This document shows, one piece after another, positions 9,906-20,122 of a stretch of 64,000 nucleotides of DNA. Origin of the DNA: Mycobacterium vicinigordonae (GTDB lineage: Bacteria > Actinomycetota > Actinomycetes > Mycobacteriales > Mycobacteriaceae). Position 1 is the stretch's first letter; each line of letters opens with the position of its first letter. The notes under the pieces were generated by a model. It searched no databases. It was not told where the DNA came from and worked only from the letters and a program-made list of their open reading frames with translations. The DNA is taken from assembly GCF_013466425.1 (NCBI RefSeq), contig NZ_CP059165.1, positions 5,332,001 through 5,396,000 on the forward strand, in the 5' to 3' direction. Position numbers and translations under genes: made by a program.

Positions 9906-11171
9906 TCACGACCGCGCCAGCACCCGGTAGTTCACAAATGCCGGCGCGACCAATGCCGCCACCACCACGCCCAGCACCACCAGCGCCCCACCGCCGGCCG
10001 CTGCCGCGGTAGTTCCGACCATTGCGGCGGCCGCGCCGTGCAACGTGTCGGCTAGCCGTGGCCCGCCACCGACCACGACCGCGAACACGCCCTGAAGCCG
10101 CCCGACCACATCGTCAGAGGCAGCCTGCTGAAGGATGGTCGACCGGAAAGCCGCCGACACCATGTCCGCCGCACCACCGAATGCCAGGAATACCACCGCG
10201 AGCCACAGCATCGCCCCCGCCCGGCCGTGCGCCGCACCGCTGGCCAGACCGAAGCCCACCATGGCCAGGCCCCACGCCACAATCGAGACGACGATCACCA
10301 GCCCCTGGCGCCGGACCCTCGGAAACCACCCCGAGAACACTCCCCCGGCCACCGCGCCGACCGCGATGGCCGCCGACAGCAACGCCATCGCCGAGCCACC
10401 CTCGATGGGACCGCCGAAGCTCTGGTGCGCCATCTGCGGAAACAGCGCCCGCGGCATACCGAAGATCATCGCGATCAGGTCAACGACGAACGACATCAGC
10501 ACCACCGTATTGCCGGCCAGATAACGGAAGCCGTCCAAGACCGCACCCAGACCCCACCGAGACGTCCCGGCAGTTTCCACGGCGGGCATCGGCGCCAGCC
10601 GGAAAGTCGCCCAGATCGGCAATAGGCATGTCACAGCGTCAAGCAAATACAACGCCGATAGGTCGACCCAGTTCAGCAGCACACCGGCCAGCAGCGGCCC
10701 GGCGATTGCACCGAACTGGCCCACGGTCATGTTCAGCGCGTTGGCTGCGGGCAATTGCTCACCGGGCACCATCCGCGGGATGGCCGCCGAGCGCGCCGGT
10801 GAATTGACGGCAAAGAACGCCTGCTGCACCGCCAGCAGACACAGCACCACCCAGACGTCGTTAAGCGCCAGTAGCGCTTGCAACCAGAGCAGCAGCGAGG
10901 ACACCGCCAGCCCGCACGACGCGACAATCAGCAGCACCCGCCGGTCCATAGCGTCGGCCCAGGCACCGCCCAGCAGCCCGAACACCACCAGCGGCACCAG
11001 CGAGAACAGTCCAGCCAGCCCAACGTACGCCGAGCTCTGGGTCAGCGCGTAGATCTGGACCGGGACCGCGAAGATCGTGAGGTTGGCGCCGATGACGGTC
11101 GGAATGCCGGCCACCCAGAGCCGGCGGAAATCAGGGGTGCGCAGCGGGGTGGTGTCCGCGAACAGTGGCAT
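9906..11171 (-). CDS. MFS transporter (EntS-like permease)
   Basis: A membrane protein of about 421 residues with 11-12 hydrophobic segments in two halves. The conserved loop between segments 2 and 3 reads GLLGGAWADAMDRRVLL, the major facilitator signature of the EntS/tetracenomycin-type efflux group. I chose the ATG at 11171 (MPLFADTTPLRTPDFRRLW), because the family usually begins just before such an LRxxxFRRLW segment; an ATG at 11249 would add 26 Arg/Pro-rich residues. It lies divergent from the giant signalling gene, with their starts 152 bases apart. Transport substrate is unknown. It is not in the H37Rv segment as I recall it. Confidence 0.87.
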   Translation of the reverse strand: MPLFADTTPLRTPDFRRLWVAGIPTVIGANLTIFAVPVQIYALTQSSAYVGLAGLFSLVPLVVFGLLGGAWADAMDRRVLLIVASCGLAVSSLLLWLQALLALNDVWVVLCLLAVQQAFFAVNSPARSAAIPRMVPGEQLPAANALNMTVGQFGAIAGPLLAGVLLNWVDLSALYLLDAVTCLLPIWATFRLAPMPAVETAGTSRWGLGAVLDGFRYLAGNTVVLMSFVVDLIAMIFGMPRALFPQMAHQSFGGPIEGGSAMALLSAAIAVGAVAGGVFSGWFPRVRRQGLVIVVSIVAWGLAMVGFGLASGAAHGRAGAMLWLAVVFLAFGGAADMVSAAFRSTILQQAASDDVVGRLQGVFAVVVGGGPRLADTLHGAAAAMVGTTAAAAGGGALVVLGVVVAALVAPAFVNYRVLARS

Positions 11172-11323
11172 CGTCGATGAGGTTACCGGTGGCGATCGCG
11201 GGCGCCCCGAACCCAACCGCGCTGCCACGGCCCAGGCCGCAGACCGCAACCCGCCGGTCGGCCGTCCATGTTGCTGGCGGTCTTTACCCGATCTTGACCG
11301 TGCGTTGAATCGACTTACCGACG

Positions 11324-14300
11324 ATGGCGGATGTGACTACCCTTCAAGACGTGGAGCTGGGGGTTTTGGGCCCTCTTCAGGTCCGGCAGCGCGGCGTACC
11401 CGTCGTCATCCCGGGCGCCAAACCGCGCGCCTTGCTCACCGTGCTGGGTTTGCACCACGGCTCCGTCGTTCCGGCCGATACGTTGATCGAACTGCTCTGG
11501 GGCACCGATCCGCCCCGCACCGCCGCCAAGGCCCTGCAAACACACATCTCCGCGCTGCGCCGCACGCTTGGCGACGGATTCGTGTTGACCGAGGGATTGG
11601 GATGGAAGCTCGCCGGAGCAGACGTCGATGCCTCGCGTTACAGAGCGACAGCCCGGGCGGGACGTGACGCGGCTGCCGCTGGCGACACCAGCCAGGCGGT
11701 GGCCCGCTTCGAAGAGGCGCTTTCGCTGTGGCGTGGAATCCCCGAACTGCCCGACGGTCGGCGCGGCACGTCAGAAAAGACGCGCTGGATCGAGGGCCAT
11801 GCCGCGCTCGTCGAGGACCGCGCCGACGCGTTGTTAGCCACCGGTCGCGCCGCCGAGATCATCGGAGACCTCGAGGCCGCGGTGGCCGAGGCACCGCTTC
11901 GCGAAAGACGTTGGGGCCAACTGATGCTCGCCCTGTACCGCGCCGGCCGTCAGGGCGAAGCCCTCGCCGCCTACCAGCGGGCGCGGTCAATGCTCGCCGA
12001 CGAGCTGGGCGTCGACCCCGGACCCGAACTGCGTCGCCTCGAGGCGGCCATTGTCGCGCAGGACTCTTCTCTGGATGTCGTTGTTGTACAGCTACTCCCG
12101 TCGGTAACGCGGGCGGTCACCTTCTTGCTGACCGATATCGAAGGATCCACGTCCGCTTGGGAATTGGACGCCGACGCGATGGCAGTTGCGTTGGCTCGCC
12201 ACGACGAAATCATCGAACAGGTCGTCACCGCCCGTGGCGGACGGCTGATCAAAACCCGCGGTGAGGGCGACGCGACGTTTTCGGTCTTCGACCGGCCGTC
12301 GGCAGCGGCCGCTGCCGCTATTGATCTGCAGGAAGCCATCTTTAGTGAGCCGTGGGCATTACGGGAGCCGATGCGGGTACGCGTGGCGCTGCACACCGGC
12401 GAGGTCGAGTTCCGCGACGGCGACTACTTCGGCCGGGCGGTCAACCGCGCGGCGCGGTTGCGGTCGCTGGCCGCCGGCGGGCAGATCCTGTGCTCGGGCG
12501 CCGTCGCCGAACTTGTCATCGACACATTGTCCGACGACGTGGTGCTCGCCGATCTGGGGACTCGCCACCTGAAGAACTTGGCCCGCCCGGAGCACGTTTT
12601 CGAACTCCGCCTGGACACCGAGCGACACGAAGACGTCAATCTGGAAGCTCCGACGCTGGAACGGCCGCCCCTGCCCGCGGTGTTGATCGGCCCGGGTCCC
12701 TTCGTCGGCCGCGGTCCGGAACTGCAGCGGCTGCTGTCGTCGTGGCAGAGCGGCGGCACGCATGCGGTGTTGATCGCTGGCGAGCCGGGGGTCGGCAAGA
12801 CCCGGCTGGCCGGTGAATGGTCCCAGCGGGCCTACAAACAGGGGGCATTCGTGCTCTACGGCCGGTGCGACGAGGATTTGGGCGCGCCGTATCAGCCGTT
12901 CGCCGAAGCGCTGCGGTCGCTGGTGCCGAGCGTGGGCGCGGACCGGTTGCGCGGACTACGCGGTGTGGAAGCGCTACTCCCCCTTGTTCCCGGACTGCCC
13001 GACGTAGTGCCCGATCTGGCGTCCCCGGCCCGTTCGGGCCCCGACACCGAGCGCTACGCGCTATTCGATGCCGTCGTCGCTCTGCTCGAAGTAGCTTCGG
13101 CCGCGGCGCCGGTGATCCTGGTCCTCGATGATCTGCACTGGGCGGCAAAGCCGACCCTGCTGCTGTTGCGGCATCTGCTGCGCTTCGGCGACCGGGCCCG
13201 CGTCCAGATCGTGGGCACCTACCGCAGCACCGACCTCGACCGATCGCACCCGTTGGCGGCGATGCTCGCCGACCTGCACCGGGACGGCAGCGCCAACCGG
13301 CTGAACCTCAGCGGTCTCGACCAGGACGACGTCACGGCTTACGTGGCCGAGGCCGGTTACGACGAGGAACTCGCCCACGCGTTGGCATCCGTCACCGGCG
13401 GCAACCCGTTCTTTCTGATCGAGGCGCTGCGCCACGTCGACGAGAGCGGCGGCGTCTGGGATCAAAGCACCCTGCCACAAGGGGTGCGAGAAGCGGTGAG
13501 CCGCAGGCTTTCCCGACTCTCTTTGGAAACCAACAAAGCGCTGTCGGCCGCGGCCGTCGTCGGCAGCCGGTTCGGCCTAGAACTGGTCGAGACGGTGATC
13601 GGCACCGATCTCGTCGACGCGTTCGACGAGGCGTGCCAAGCGGGTCTGGTCATCGAAGAGCCCGGCGGCCGGTACCGCTTCAACCACGCCATCGTGCGGC
13701 AGTCGCTGTTAGCCGAGCTGGCATCGGTGCGGCGCATGCGGCTGCACCAGCGCATCGCCTCGACGCTGGAGAATCAGCCCGGTGCCGACGACCAGCTGTT
13801 AGCAGAACTGGCGCATCACTACTTCGAATGCGCCTGGGCTGGAAACGCATCGAAGGCCGTGTCTTTTTGCCGGCGTGCCGCAGACCAGGCGATGGCTCGG
13901 CTGGCCTATGAGGGTGCGGCCGACCTCTACGACCACGCGCTGCACGCGTTGCAGGAGATCGACGACGAGCTGCCCGACCGCGACGAGCAGACCGCCGAGC
14001 TGCTGGTGGCGCGCTGCGAGGCGCTGCTCGCCGCGGGCGATATGGGTGCGGCGACAGGTGCGGTAACCCAATTGCATTCGGCAGCAGTCGATTCCCTGCA
14101 TCTGACGGCATGGGCGACGTGCTTCGATGGGCAGTTGTCGATGCTGATCCACCCCGAACGACTCGATGAAGTAGAAGCCGCATTGGGGGTGGCCGCCGCC
14201 AGGTTAGCCGAATTGGACGATGCCGCAGGCGAAGCTAAGGCACACACCGTACGGGCTGGGTGCCTGGCCCGCCTCGGGCGTATCGGTGACTGTGAAGTCG

Positions 14301-17300
14301 CGCTGGACGATGCCCTCACCGCGGCGCGGCGATCGCGAGACCACCGTCGGGTGAACGCGGTGCTGGCCGGTGCACCGCTGGCGGCTCTGTGGGGTCCTAA
14401 TCCTGTTCCGCGCGCGGGCGGCCGGTGCCTTGACGTGGTGCGGCTGCTGCGCATCACCACTGACTCGCCTGCGGTCGAGGCCACTTCGACGCGATGCCAG
14501 GCGGTCCTCGAGGCGTTTCGCGGACGCACGGCCGCCGGTCGGCGCATGATCGACTCCGCGCGGCGCACTGTCACCGAGCTCGGGCTGCGGCACTCGCTGC
14601 TCGAAGTGGAGCAGTTCGCCGGTATCGTCGAATTGGTCGCCGCTGATCCTTCCATGGCCGAGCCACATCTGCGTAAGGCCTACAACGGTTTCCGTCGAAT
14701 GGGTTTAGATGCCGACACTGCCGAGACCGCTGCGCTGCTTGGACGCGCTTGCCTCCTGCTCGACCGCGAGGAAGAGGCCAGCGAATTGTGCGCGGAGAGT
14801 GAGCGTCTAGCGGGGCACGCGTTGAAGGCATCAATTGCGTGGCGCTTGCTTCGGGCGCACTTGCTGACGCGCTCTAGTGATTACGACGAGGCTCGCCAGG
14901 TAGCTGAGGCCGCCGTCAGCCTGGCCGAGCGCACCGACTTGTTAGTCGACCACGGCGATGCCTGTCTCACCCTCGCAACAGTATTACGCGCTGGCGGCGA
15001 TGCCGCGGCCGCACGTGCCGCAGCCAGCCGGGCTGTCGATCTGTATGAGCGGAAAGGCGCTGCGGCACTTGCCGAAATGGCACAGTCGACGCTTGCGGCC
15101 GAACGTCGCCTTGTACTAGCCGCACCCGACGAGGCGCGCGTCGAGCTGGACAACGCGTGTGTCCGAGCATCCGGCCAGGTGGCGGCCGCTGTCGATCGCG
15201 AGGCTTGGGACGAGCTGGCGCGGCTTTTTGCCCCCCAGGTGATCGTCGAGAGCCGCCGGAAGTTAGTTCGCTTCAACCGGGACGATCTTCCCACCGCCCC
15301 GTGGCCGCAGCAGGTACGCCGGCTCGGTGAGAGCGGGGCACTGCGGTTCCAGACTGTCGGAGTCCTGGCAGTACGAGGAGAACACCTTGCCCTGACTCGA
15401 CTGAAAGTAGGCACGGCCGACAAGAGCGTGGGGTCGCCGCACGACGAATTTCTTCAATTGTGCCGTCTCGACGCGGACGGGCGTATTGCACTTCAGATTT
15501 GGTTCGACCTCGATGACGTTGACGTCGCAATCGCTGAACTCGACGCCGCGCACGAGCGGTCCGGGAAGGTGCAGGAAGCGTCCGTCGAACTGCACAACGC
15601 ATGTGTGCAGGTGATCCGCCACGGCGAAGCTGCTATCCATCGCAAAGCGTGGGACGAGTACGAGCGGTTGATTTCACCCGACGTCATTGCCGAGAGTCGG
15701 CGAAAGGTGGTCGGGTTCAAGCAAAACGATCTCCCCGACGAATGGCTGGATCAGGCGTCGCAGCTACTGCGGTCGGGAACCGCACGCCTCGCCTCGATTA
15801 TCGTCCTAGCCACCCGAGGCGAGCACCTAGCTCTCGTCAGGGCGGTGCTGGGCACCGACGACGAGAGTCCAGGCGCGCCGTCTGACGAATATCTGCACCT
15901 GATTGCCATCGACGATCAGGGCCGAATCTCGCGGCAGGTGTTCTTCGACGCCGAAGACATCGATTCCGCGCTGGCCGAGCTTGACGCCGCGTACGCCCGG
16001 TTCGCGAAGTCCCGCCCTCAAACGCCTCTCGAGAACACCGCAAGCCGCGCGGATGCTCGGTTCAACGACCTTTTCGCAGGGAGGTGCTGGAACGAGTTCG
16101 ACGCCCTACTCATCGACGACCTCCGTATCGAAGATCGACGGCAGGGGCTTCACCAAGACGGCCGTGGCCGCGCCGCAGCGCTCGCTGAGCTTCGGGCGAT
16201 CGCGGGGGTTGGCACCACGACAATGACCTCGCACGTGGTCGCGGTTCGCGGAGAACGTCTGGCCCTCGTTCGTACCAAGTACTCGGGCCGAGACACTCGG
16301 CCCCCGGGGTTCGATACCGAGGTACTCCGCATCGCCGAGATCGACACCGAAGGTCGGATGCTCGCATACGTCGCGCTCGACGCCGATGACCTCGACGCCG
16401 CGTTCGAGGAGCTCGATCGTCGATATTTGGCCGGGGAAGGTGCGGCCCACGCCCACACCTGGTCGGTGCTCGTGCAAAGTTTCGCTGCGTTCAATAGACA
16501 CGAACTCCCTTCGGTGACGCCGGACTGGGTGAATGTCGACCACCGCCGCGCACGAGCCTTCGCGCCCGGCGACCTCGTCCCATACATCCGTGCCACATGG
16601 GAACTCGCGCCGGAAGCCACCATCTATGTCGTGGCCGTGCACCGCCTGAGTGGCCTCGGGGCGGTCGTCACGCAGGCGACATGCGGGACGTCGCGAGCTG
16701 GCTTCGACGTCGAGTGGCTAGAGGTCACTCTTTTTACGGTCGAAGGCGGCCGGATCAGCCGTTGTGAGGTTTTCGAAGAGGCAGACCTGAACGCGGCAAT
16801 CGCGAGGTTCGATGAGCTCACCCAACCGCTGCCGCGACTGCAGAATGCGGCAAGTCGGGTCGACCAAAGAGTTCTCGCGTACCTTTCGGCCGGAGACTTG
16901 GCGGCTACCGCGGGTTTGTTGTCCGACGGCTATTGCAGCGATGATCGGCGGCAGGTAGTCGGCGTCGGCACCATACGCGGTCTCGCTACCGCAAGCGGGA
17001 ACGCCGCAAGCGCCGAACTCGGAGTCACCTTCGAAGTACTGGAGGTCATCGCAACCCGCGGAGATCGTCTCGCCCTCAGTCGAATACGCTGTTCTCGAAC
17101 GGATCAGCGCAATGGACCCCTCGACACCGAGATGCTCAGCCTCGTCGAGGCCAACCCCGACGAGCATCTGAGGGCGCGAATCATGTTCGACCCTAACGAT
17201 GTCGACACTGCCTTCGCCGAACTGGATGCGCGATACCGCGCTGGTGAGGCCGCACCATACCTGGATACCTGGTCGTCGATCAACCAAGGTTTCGCCGCTC

Positions 17301-19273
17301 TCAATCGCCGCGAACTCTTTGCCTCAGAGCCTGATTGGGTCAATATCGATCACCGCAAAGGGACCTCGATCGCGACTGGTGAGATGCCGGCGCTGCTTGA
17401 CGCGGCATGGCGTGTGCCGTCCGAGCTGACTTACCGCATTGTGGCAGTGCCACGTTTGAATGAGCACGGAGCCGTCCTCACCCACGTGACCCGCGAGACC
17501 TCGGACGAAGGCTTCTTGGCTGAGTGGCGGGTAATCAGCGTCATCACCTTCGATGGCGAGTTGGTCGACCGTTGCGAGATTTTTGATGAGGCAGACCTCG
17601 ATGCCGCGATCGCTCGTTTCGATGAACTACACCTGCCAGCAAAACGATTGCAGAACAAGGCGAGCCGTGTCGGCGCTCGTTCCTTTGGACATTTCGCCGC
17701 GGGTGAAATCGACGCGGTGGCCGAGATCATGGCGGCCGGCTGTCACATCGAAGACCGCCGCAAGTTGGTGAGCGTCGGGTCCTGGGACGGTCACGATGCC
17801 GTCATGGCAAATATGCGGGCGTTGTCCGACGGTGCGACGAACAGAACATTGACCGTTATCGCGACGCGCGGGGAACGACTCGCCCTCTTTCGGGTCAGTG
17901 CGCCGAATCGCGATGCAGGGCAAGGACAGTTCGGCGTCGAGGTGCTCAGCATCACCGTGATCGACGCCGACGAGCGGATCACCGCTCACGTCCTGTTCGA
18001 GCCGGACGACTTCGACGCGGCTTTCGCCGAACTCGATGCGCGCTACCTCGCCGGCGAAGCCCCCGCTGCGGCTCGTACGTGGTCGATGATCGCGGGAGCC
18101 TACGCAGGATTCAAACGACATGATCTTCCCGCGATGACGTCGAATCTGGTTTACGTCGACCACCGACCGCTCGTGTCGATCGAGGGGGTTGACCTTGCCG
18201 CATCGATACACGCCTTATGGGATCTCATGCCTTCCAGCCGCGCGTACATCGAGGCGGTGCATCGCCTGACCGAGTTCGGGGCCGTCATCACACAGGCGGT
18301 GACCGGAACGTCGCAGGACGGCTTCGATGCTGAGCTTCAGATGGTGGCCGTTTTCACGGTCGAGGGCGACCTGCTTGCTCGAGCCGAAGTCTTCGACGAG
18401 ACAGACCTCGACGCCGCTATCGCTCGCTTCGAAGAGCTGCACGCGCAGGCGCAGCAACCACAAACCGCGGCCTGCAGAGTGGCCGAGCGCTTTATCGCGA
18501 GGTACGCGGTCGGCGACTGGAACGCCATGGCGGACATGCTTGCCGAAGACTTTCTGAACGATGATCGCCGTCAATTGGTGGGTTCGGGAATCCGACTGGG
18601 CCGGGATGCCCATATGGCGGATGTGCAAGCCCTCACCGACCTATGCCTCACCAATGTGACGCCGAGAGTCATAGCGACCCGCGGCGAACGACTAGTCCTC
18701 GCCCGCAACAGTCTTTCAGATAGCGAACTGGGACCCGAGGCTAACCTCACCGAAGTACTCAGCATCCTCGAGATTGCCTCCGACGAGCGGATTGTCGCTC
18801 TGATCACCTTCGACGTCGACGACCTTGAGGCCGCTTTCGCCGAACTCGAGGCCCGATACCTCGCCGGTGAGGTCGCCGCCCACGCTCGCACCTGGTCAGT
18901 CCTCACCGGGGCATACGCGTCCCTCAACAAGCACGAAATACCGTTGACAGCAACTGATTTCGTGGACGTCGACCACCGACCCCTGGCCCCGGTCGGGCCT
19001 GGCGACCTCAGGGCTTACCTGCGCGCCGCGTTGAACGAAACGACGCACAACAACCTCTACGTTGAGACTGTTCATCGATTGACCGATACCGGTGCGGTCG
19101 TCACTCATGTGGCGAGCGGGACTACATCTATGGGCTTCGAAGCCGAGTGGCGCATCACCGTCCTCTTCATGATCGAAGGGGAGTTGCTCAGCCGGTGCGA
19201 AATGTTCGACGAGGCTGATCTCGATGCCGCTCTCGCCCGCTTCGACGAGTTCGACCGCTCACCTAGGACATAA
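11324..19273 (+). CDS. Giant multidomain regulator: OmpR-type HTH, BTAD, class III cyclase, STAND ATPase, TPR-like region, ten SnoaL-like repeats
   Basis: A 2,649-residue protein (roughly 285 kDa). Domains in order: winged helix of the OmpR/SARP type (about 12-95, ALQTHISALRRTLG); BTAD helices (about 98-245); class III nucleotide cyclase (about 263-430) with metal Asp271 in LTDIEGST, a KTRGEGDATFSVF segment and NRAAR for transition-state Asn/Arg; AAA/STAND ATPase (about 463-820) with Walker A GEPGVGKT (486-493) and Walker B VLDDLHW (D602/D603); TPR-like helices to about 1265; then ten SnoaL/NTF2-like units. It has no LuxR-type HTH at the C-terminus, unlike the related Rv0890c-type proteins at this locus in H37Rv. 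Active-site residues look intact, so cyclase and ATPase activity are plausible but inferred. Confidence 0.93.
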   Translation: MADVTTLQDVELGVLGPLQVRQRGVPVVIPGAKPRALLTVLGLHHGSVVPADTLIELLWGTDPPRTAAKALQTHISALRRTLGDGFVLTEGLGWKLAGADVDASRYRATARAGRDAAAAGDTSQAVARFEEALSLWRGIPELPDGRRGTSEKTRWIEGHAALVEDRADALLATGRAAEIIGDLEAAVAEAPLRERRWGQLMLALYRAGRQGEALAAYQRARSMLADELGVDPGPELRRLEAAIVAQDSSLDVVVVQLLPSVTRAVTFLLTDIEGSTSAWELDADAMAVALARHDEIIEQVVTARGGRLIKTRGEGDATFSVFDRPSAAAAAAIDLQEAIFSEPWALREPMRVRVALHTGEVEFRDGDYFGRAVNRAARLRSLAAGGQILCSGAVAELVIDTLSDDVVLADLGTRHLKNLARPEHVFELRLDTERHEDVNLEAPTLERPPLPAVLIGPGPFVGRGPELQRLLSSWQSGGTHAVLIAGEPGVGKTRLAGEWSQRAYKQGAFVLYGRCDEDLGAPYQPFAEALRSLVPSVGADRLRGLRGVEALLPLVPGLPDVVPDLASPARSGPDTERYALFDAVVALLEVASAAAPVILVLDDLHWAAKPTLLLLRHLLRFGDRARVQIVGTYRSTDLDRSHPLAAMLADLHRDGSANRLNLSGLDQDDVTAYVAEAGYDEELAHALASVTGGNPFFLIEALRHVDESGGVWDQSTLPQGVREAVSRRLSRLSLETNKALSAAAVVGSRFGLELVETVIGTDLVDAFDEACQAGLVIEEPGGRYRFNHAIVRQSLLAELASVRRMRLHQRIASTLENQPGADDQLLAELAHHYFECAWAGNASKAVSFCRRAADQAMARLAYEGAADLYDHALHALQEIDDELPDRDEQTAELLVARCEALLAAGDMGAATGAVTQLHSAAVDSLHLTAWATCFDGQLSMLIHPERLDEVEAALGVAAARLAELDDAAGEAKAHTVRAGCLARLGRIGDCEVALDDALTAARRSRDHRRVNAVLAGAPLAALWGPNPVPRAGGRCLDVVRLLRITTDSPAVEATSTRCQAVLEAFRGRTAAGRRMIDSARRTVTELGLRHSLLEVEQFAGIVELVAADPSMAEPHLRKAYNGFRRMGLDADTAETAALLGRACLLLDREEEASELCAESERLAGHALKASIAWRLLRAHLLTRSSDYDEARQVAEAAVSLAERTDLLVDHGDACLTLATVLRAGGDAAAARAAASRAVDLYERKGAAALAEMAQSTLAAERRLVLAAPDEARVELDNACVRASGQVAAAVDREAWDELARLFAPQVIVESRRKLVRFNRDDLPTAPWPQQVRRLGESGALRFQTVGVLAVRGEHLALTRLKVGTADKSVGSPHDEFLQLCRLDADGRIALQIWFDLDDVDVAIAELDAAHERSGKVQEASVELHNACVQVIRHGEAAIHRKAWDEYERLISPDVIAESRRKVVGFKQNDLPDEWLDQASQLLRSGTARLASIIVLATRGEHLALVRAVLGTDDESPGAPSDEYLHLIAIDDQGRISRQVFFDAEDIDSALAELDAAYARFAKSRPQTPLENTASRADARFNDLFAGRCWNEFDALLIDDLRIEDRRQGLHQDGRGRAAALAELRAIAGVGTTTMTSHVVAVRGERLALVRTKYSGRDTRPPGFDTEVLRIAEIDTEGRMLAYVALDADDLDAAFEELDRRYLAGEGAAHAHTWSVLVQSFAAFNRHELPSVTPDWVNVDHRRARAFAPGDLVPYIRATWELAPEATIYVVAVHRLSGLGAVVTQATCGTSRAGFDVEWLEVTLFTVEGGRISRCEVFEEADLNAAIARFDELTQPLPRLQNAASRVDQRVLAYLSAGDLAATAGLLSDGYCSDDRRQVVGVGTIRGLATASGNAASAELGVTFEVLEVIATRGDRLALSRIRCSRTDQRNGPLDTEMLSLVEANPDEHLRARIMFDPNDVDTAFAELDARYRAGEAAPYLDTWSSINQGFAALNRRELFASEPDWVNIDHRKGTSIATGEMPALLDAAWRVPSELTYRIVAVPRLNEHGAVLTHVTRETSDEGFLAEWRVISVITFDGELVDRCEIFDEADLDAAIARFDELHLPAKRLQNKASRVGARSFGHFAAGEIDAVAEIMAAGCHIEDRRKLVSVGSWDGHDAVMANMRALSDGATNRTLTVIATRGERLALFRVSAPNRDAGQGQFGVEVLSITVIDADERITAHVLFEPDDFDAAFAELDARYLAGEAPAAARTWSMIAGAYAGFKRHDLPAMTSNLVYVDHRPLVSIEGVDLAASIHALWDLMPSSRAYIEAVHRLTEFGAVITQAVTGTSQDGFDAELQMVAVFTVEGDLLARAEVFDETDLDAAIARFEELHAQAQQPQTAACRVAERFIARYAVGDWNAMADMLAEDFLNDDRRQLVGSGIRLGRDAHMADVQALTDLCLTNVTPRVIATRGERLVLARNSLSDSELGPEANLTEVLSILEIASDERIVALITFDVDDLEAAFAELEARYLAGEVAAHARTWSVLTGAYASLNKHEIPLTATDFVDVDHRPLAPVGPGDLRAYLRAALNETTHNNLYVETVHRLTDTGAVVTHVASGTTSMGFEAEWRITVLFMIEGELLSRCEMFDEADLDAALARFDEFDRSPRT
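15128..19255 (+). repeat. Ten tandem SnoaL/NTF2-like coding repeats
   Basis: Units begin near residues 1269, 1416, 1569, 1707, 1841, 1976, 2111, 2246, 2381 and 2518 of the giant protein. Units 1, 2, 3, 5, 7 and 9 are type A (core VIATRGERLALxR). Units 4, 6, 8 and 10 are type B (start TWSxx, core VHRLxxxGAVxTHxxxGTS). From unit 3 on, A and B alternate, and the A-to-A distances 1841-2111-2381 are exactly 270 residues (810 bases). Every unit has an SRRK, DRRQ, DHRR or DHRP motif near its first third, and ends in D-x-D-x-A-x-A-x-x-E/D-L/F. The pattern shows growth by duplication of a two-unit module. Confidence 0.9.
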
Positions 19274-19388
19274 CCCACCGCGAGAACGGCACAGGCGCGA
19301 TGATGCATCGCCGGACTCGCAACGGGGATGACGGTCATGAAACTGGCCCGGGCGTGGCCTGAACGCGGGGCAAACGACCCCACGGGCA

Positions 19389-20057
19389 TCACGGCTGCAG
19401 TCGCTCCACCACGCCGTCGCAGACCCTAATCCTGTTGTGCAACCGGTCTTCTCGGCCCTGCCAGAACTCAATTACCTCGGGCGCGATCAGGTACCCGCCC
19501 CAGTTCGGCGCAACCGGCACCCGTTCGGTGTCAGCGAACCGCGCAGTCACGGTGGCCAGCTGCTCGAGCAGCGCCGCACGCGACGCGATCGGCTGCGACT
19601 GATGCGAGGCCCAGGCCCCCAATTGCGAGCCACGCGGCCGCTTCGACCAGTACTCTTCAGTCGCCTCTGCCGCGACCTTGGTGACCGCACCCCGAACGTG
19701 GATCTGACGCCCCAGCCGATACCACGGGAAGGTTGCCGACGCATACGGCGTCGCCGACAGCTCCAAGCCTTTGGCCGAGTTGTAGTGCGTGAAGAACGTG
19801 ATCCCGTTTTCGTCGGCTCCTTTGCACAACACCGAGCGGCTCACCGGCCGCCCATCCAGGACGGTGGCCACCACCATGGCGTTGGGTTCGGCAACTCCGG
19901 CGCTCTCGGCGTCGGCCATCCACCTACGAAACAGCGCCAACCAACCGTCCGCCAGCCAGTTCGCGTCGAGATCGGTGCTTCCATCCTTCTCGACGGATCC
20001 GTACTCCGCCCGCATCCCAGCCAGGCGATTCTGCTCAGCTCCGGTCACCGCGCCCAC
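19389..20057 (-). CDS. pdxH: Pyridoxamine 5'-phosphate oxidase PdxH
   Basis: A 222-residue FMN flavoprotein that oxidises pyridoxamine or pyridoxine phosphate to PLP. Family marks are visible: the FMN- and substrate-binding [53 protein letters not shown], the SQ-rich HQSQPI segment, [28 protein letters not shown] and the closing [14 protein letters not shown]. It is convergent with the giant gene and divergent from citA, 65 bases between starts. A GTG at 20048 is an alternative start. In H37Rv pdxH is elsewhere as I recall, but adjacency to citA is natural here and supplies PLP-dependent neighbours such as serC and dapC. Confidence 0.93.
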   Translation of the reverse strand: MGAVTGAEQNRLAGMRAEYGSVEKDGSTDLDANWLADGWLALFRRWMADAESAGVAEPNAMVVATVLDGRPVSRSVLCKGADENGITFFTHYNSAKGLELSATPYASATFPWYRLGRQIHVRGAVTKVAAEATEEYWSKRPRGSQLGAWASHQSQPIASRAALLEQLATVTARFADTERVPVAPNWGGYLIAPEVIEFWQGREDRLHNRIRVCDGVVERLQP

Positions 20058-20122
20058 GCTACTCGCCGCCGGTTACCAGCCGGTAGTAACGGGCCTGCGG
20101 ACGGGTGCAAGAATCAAGCCCC

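Noticed and set aside
11324..19273. Giant gene as a polyketide or non-ribosomal peptide synthase
   Set aside because: Size is similar, but no ketosynthase, acyltransferase, adenylation or carrier motif exists; the domains are regulatory and SnoaL-like.
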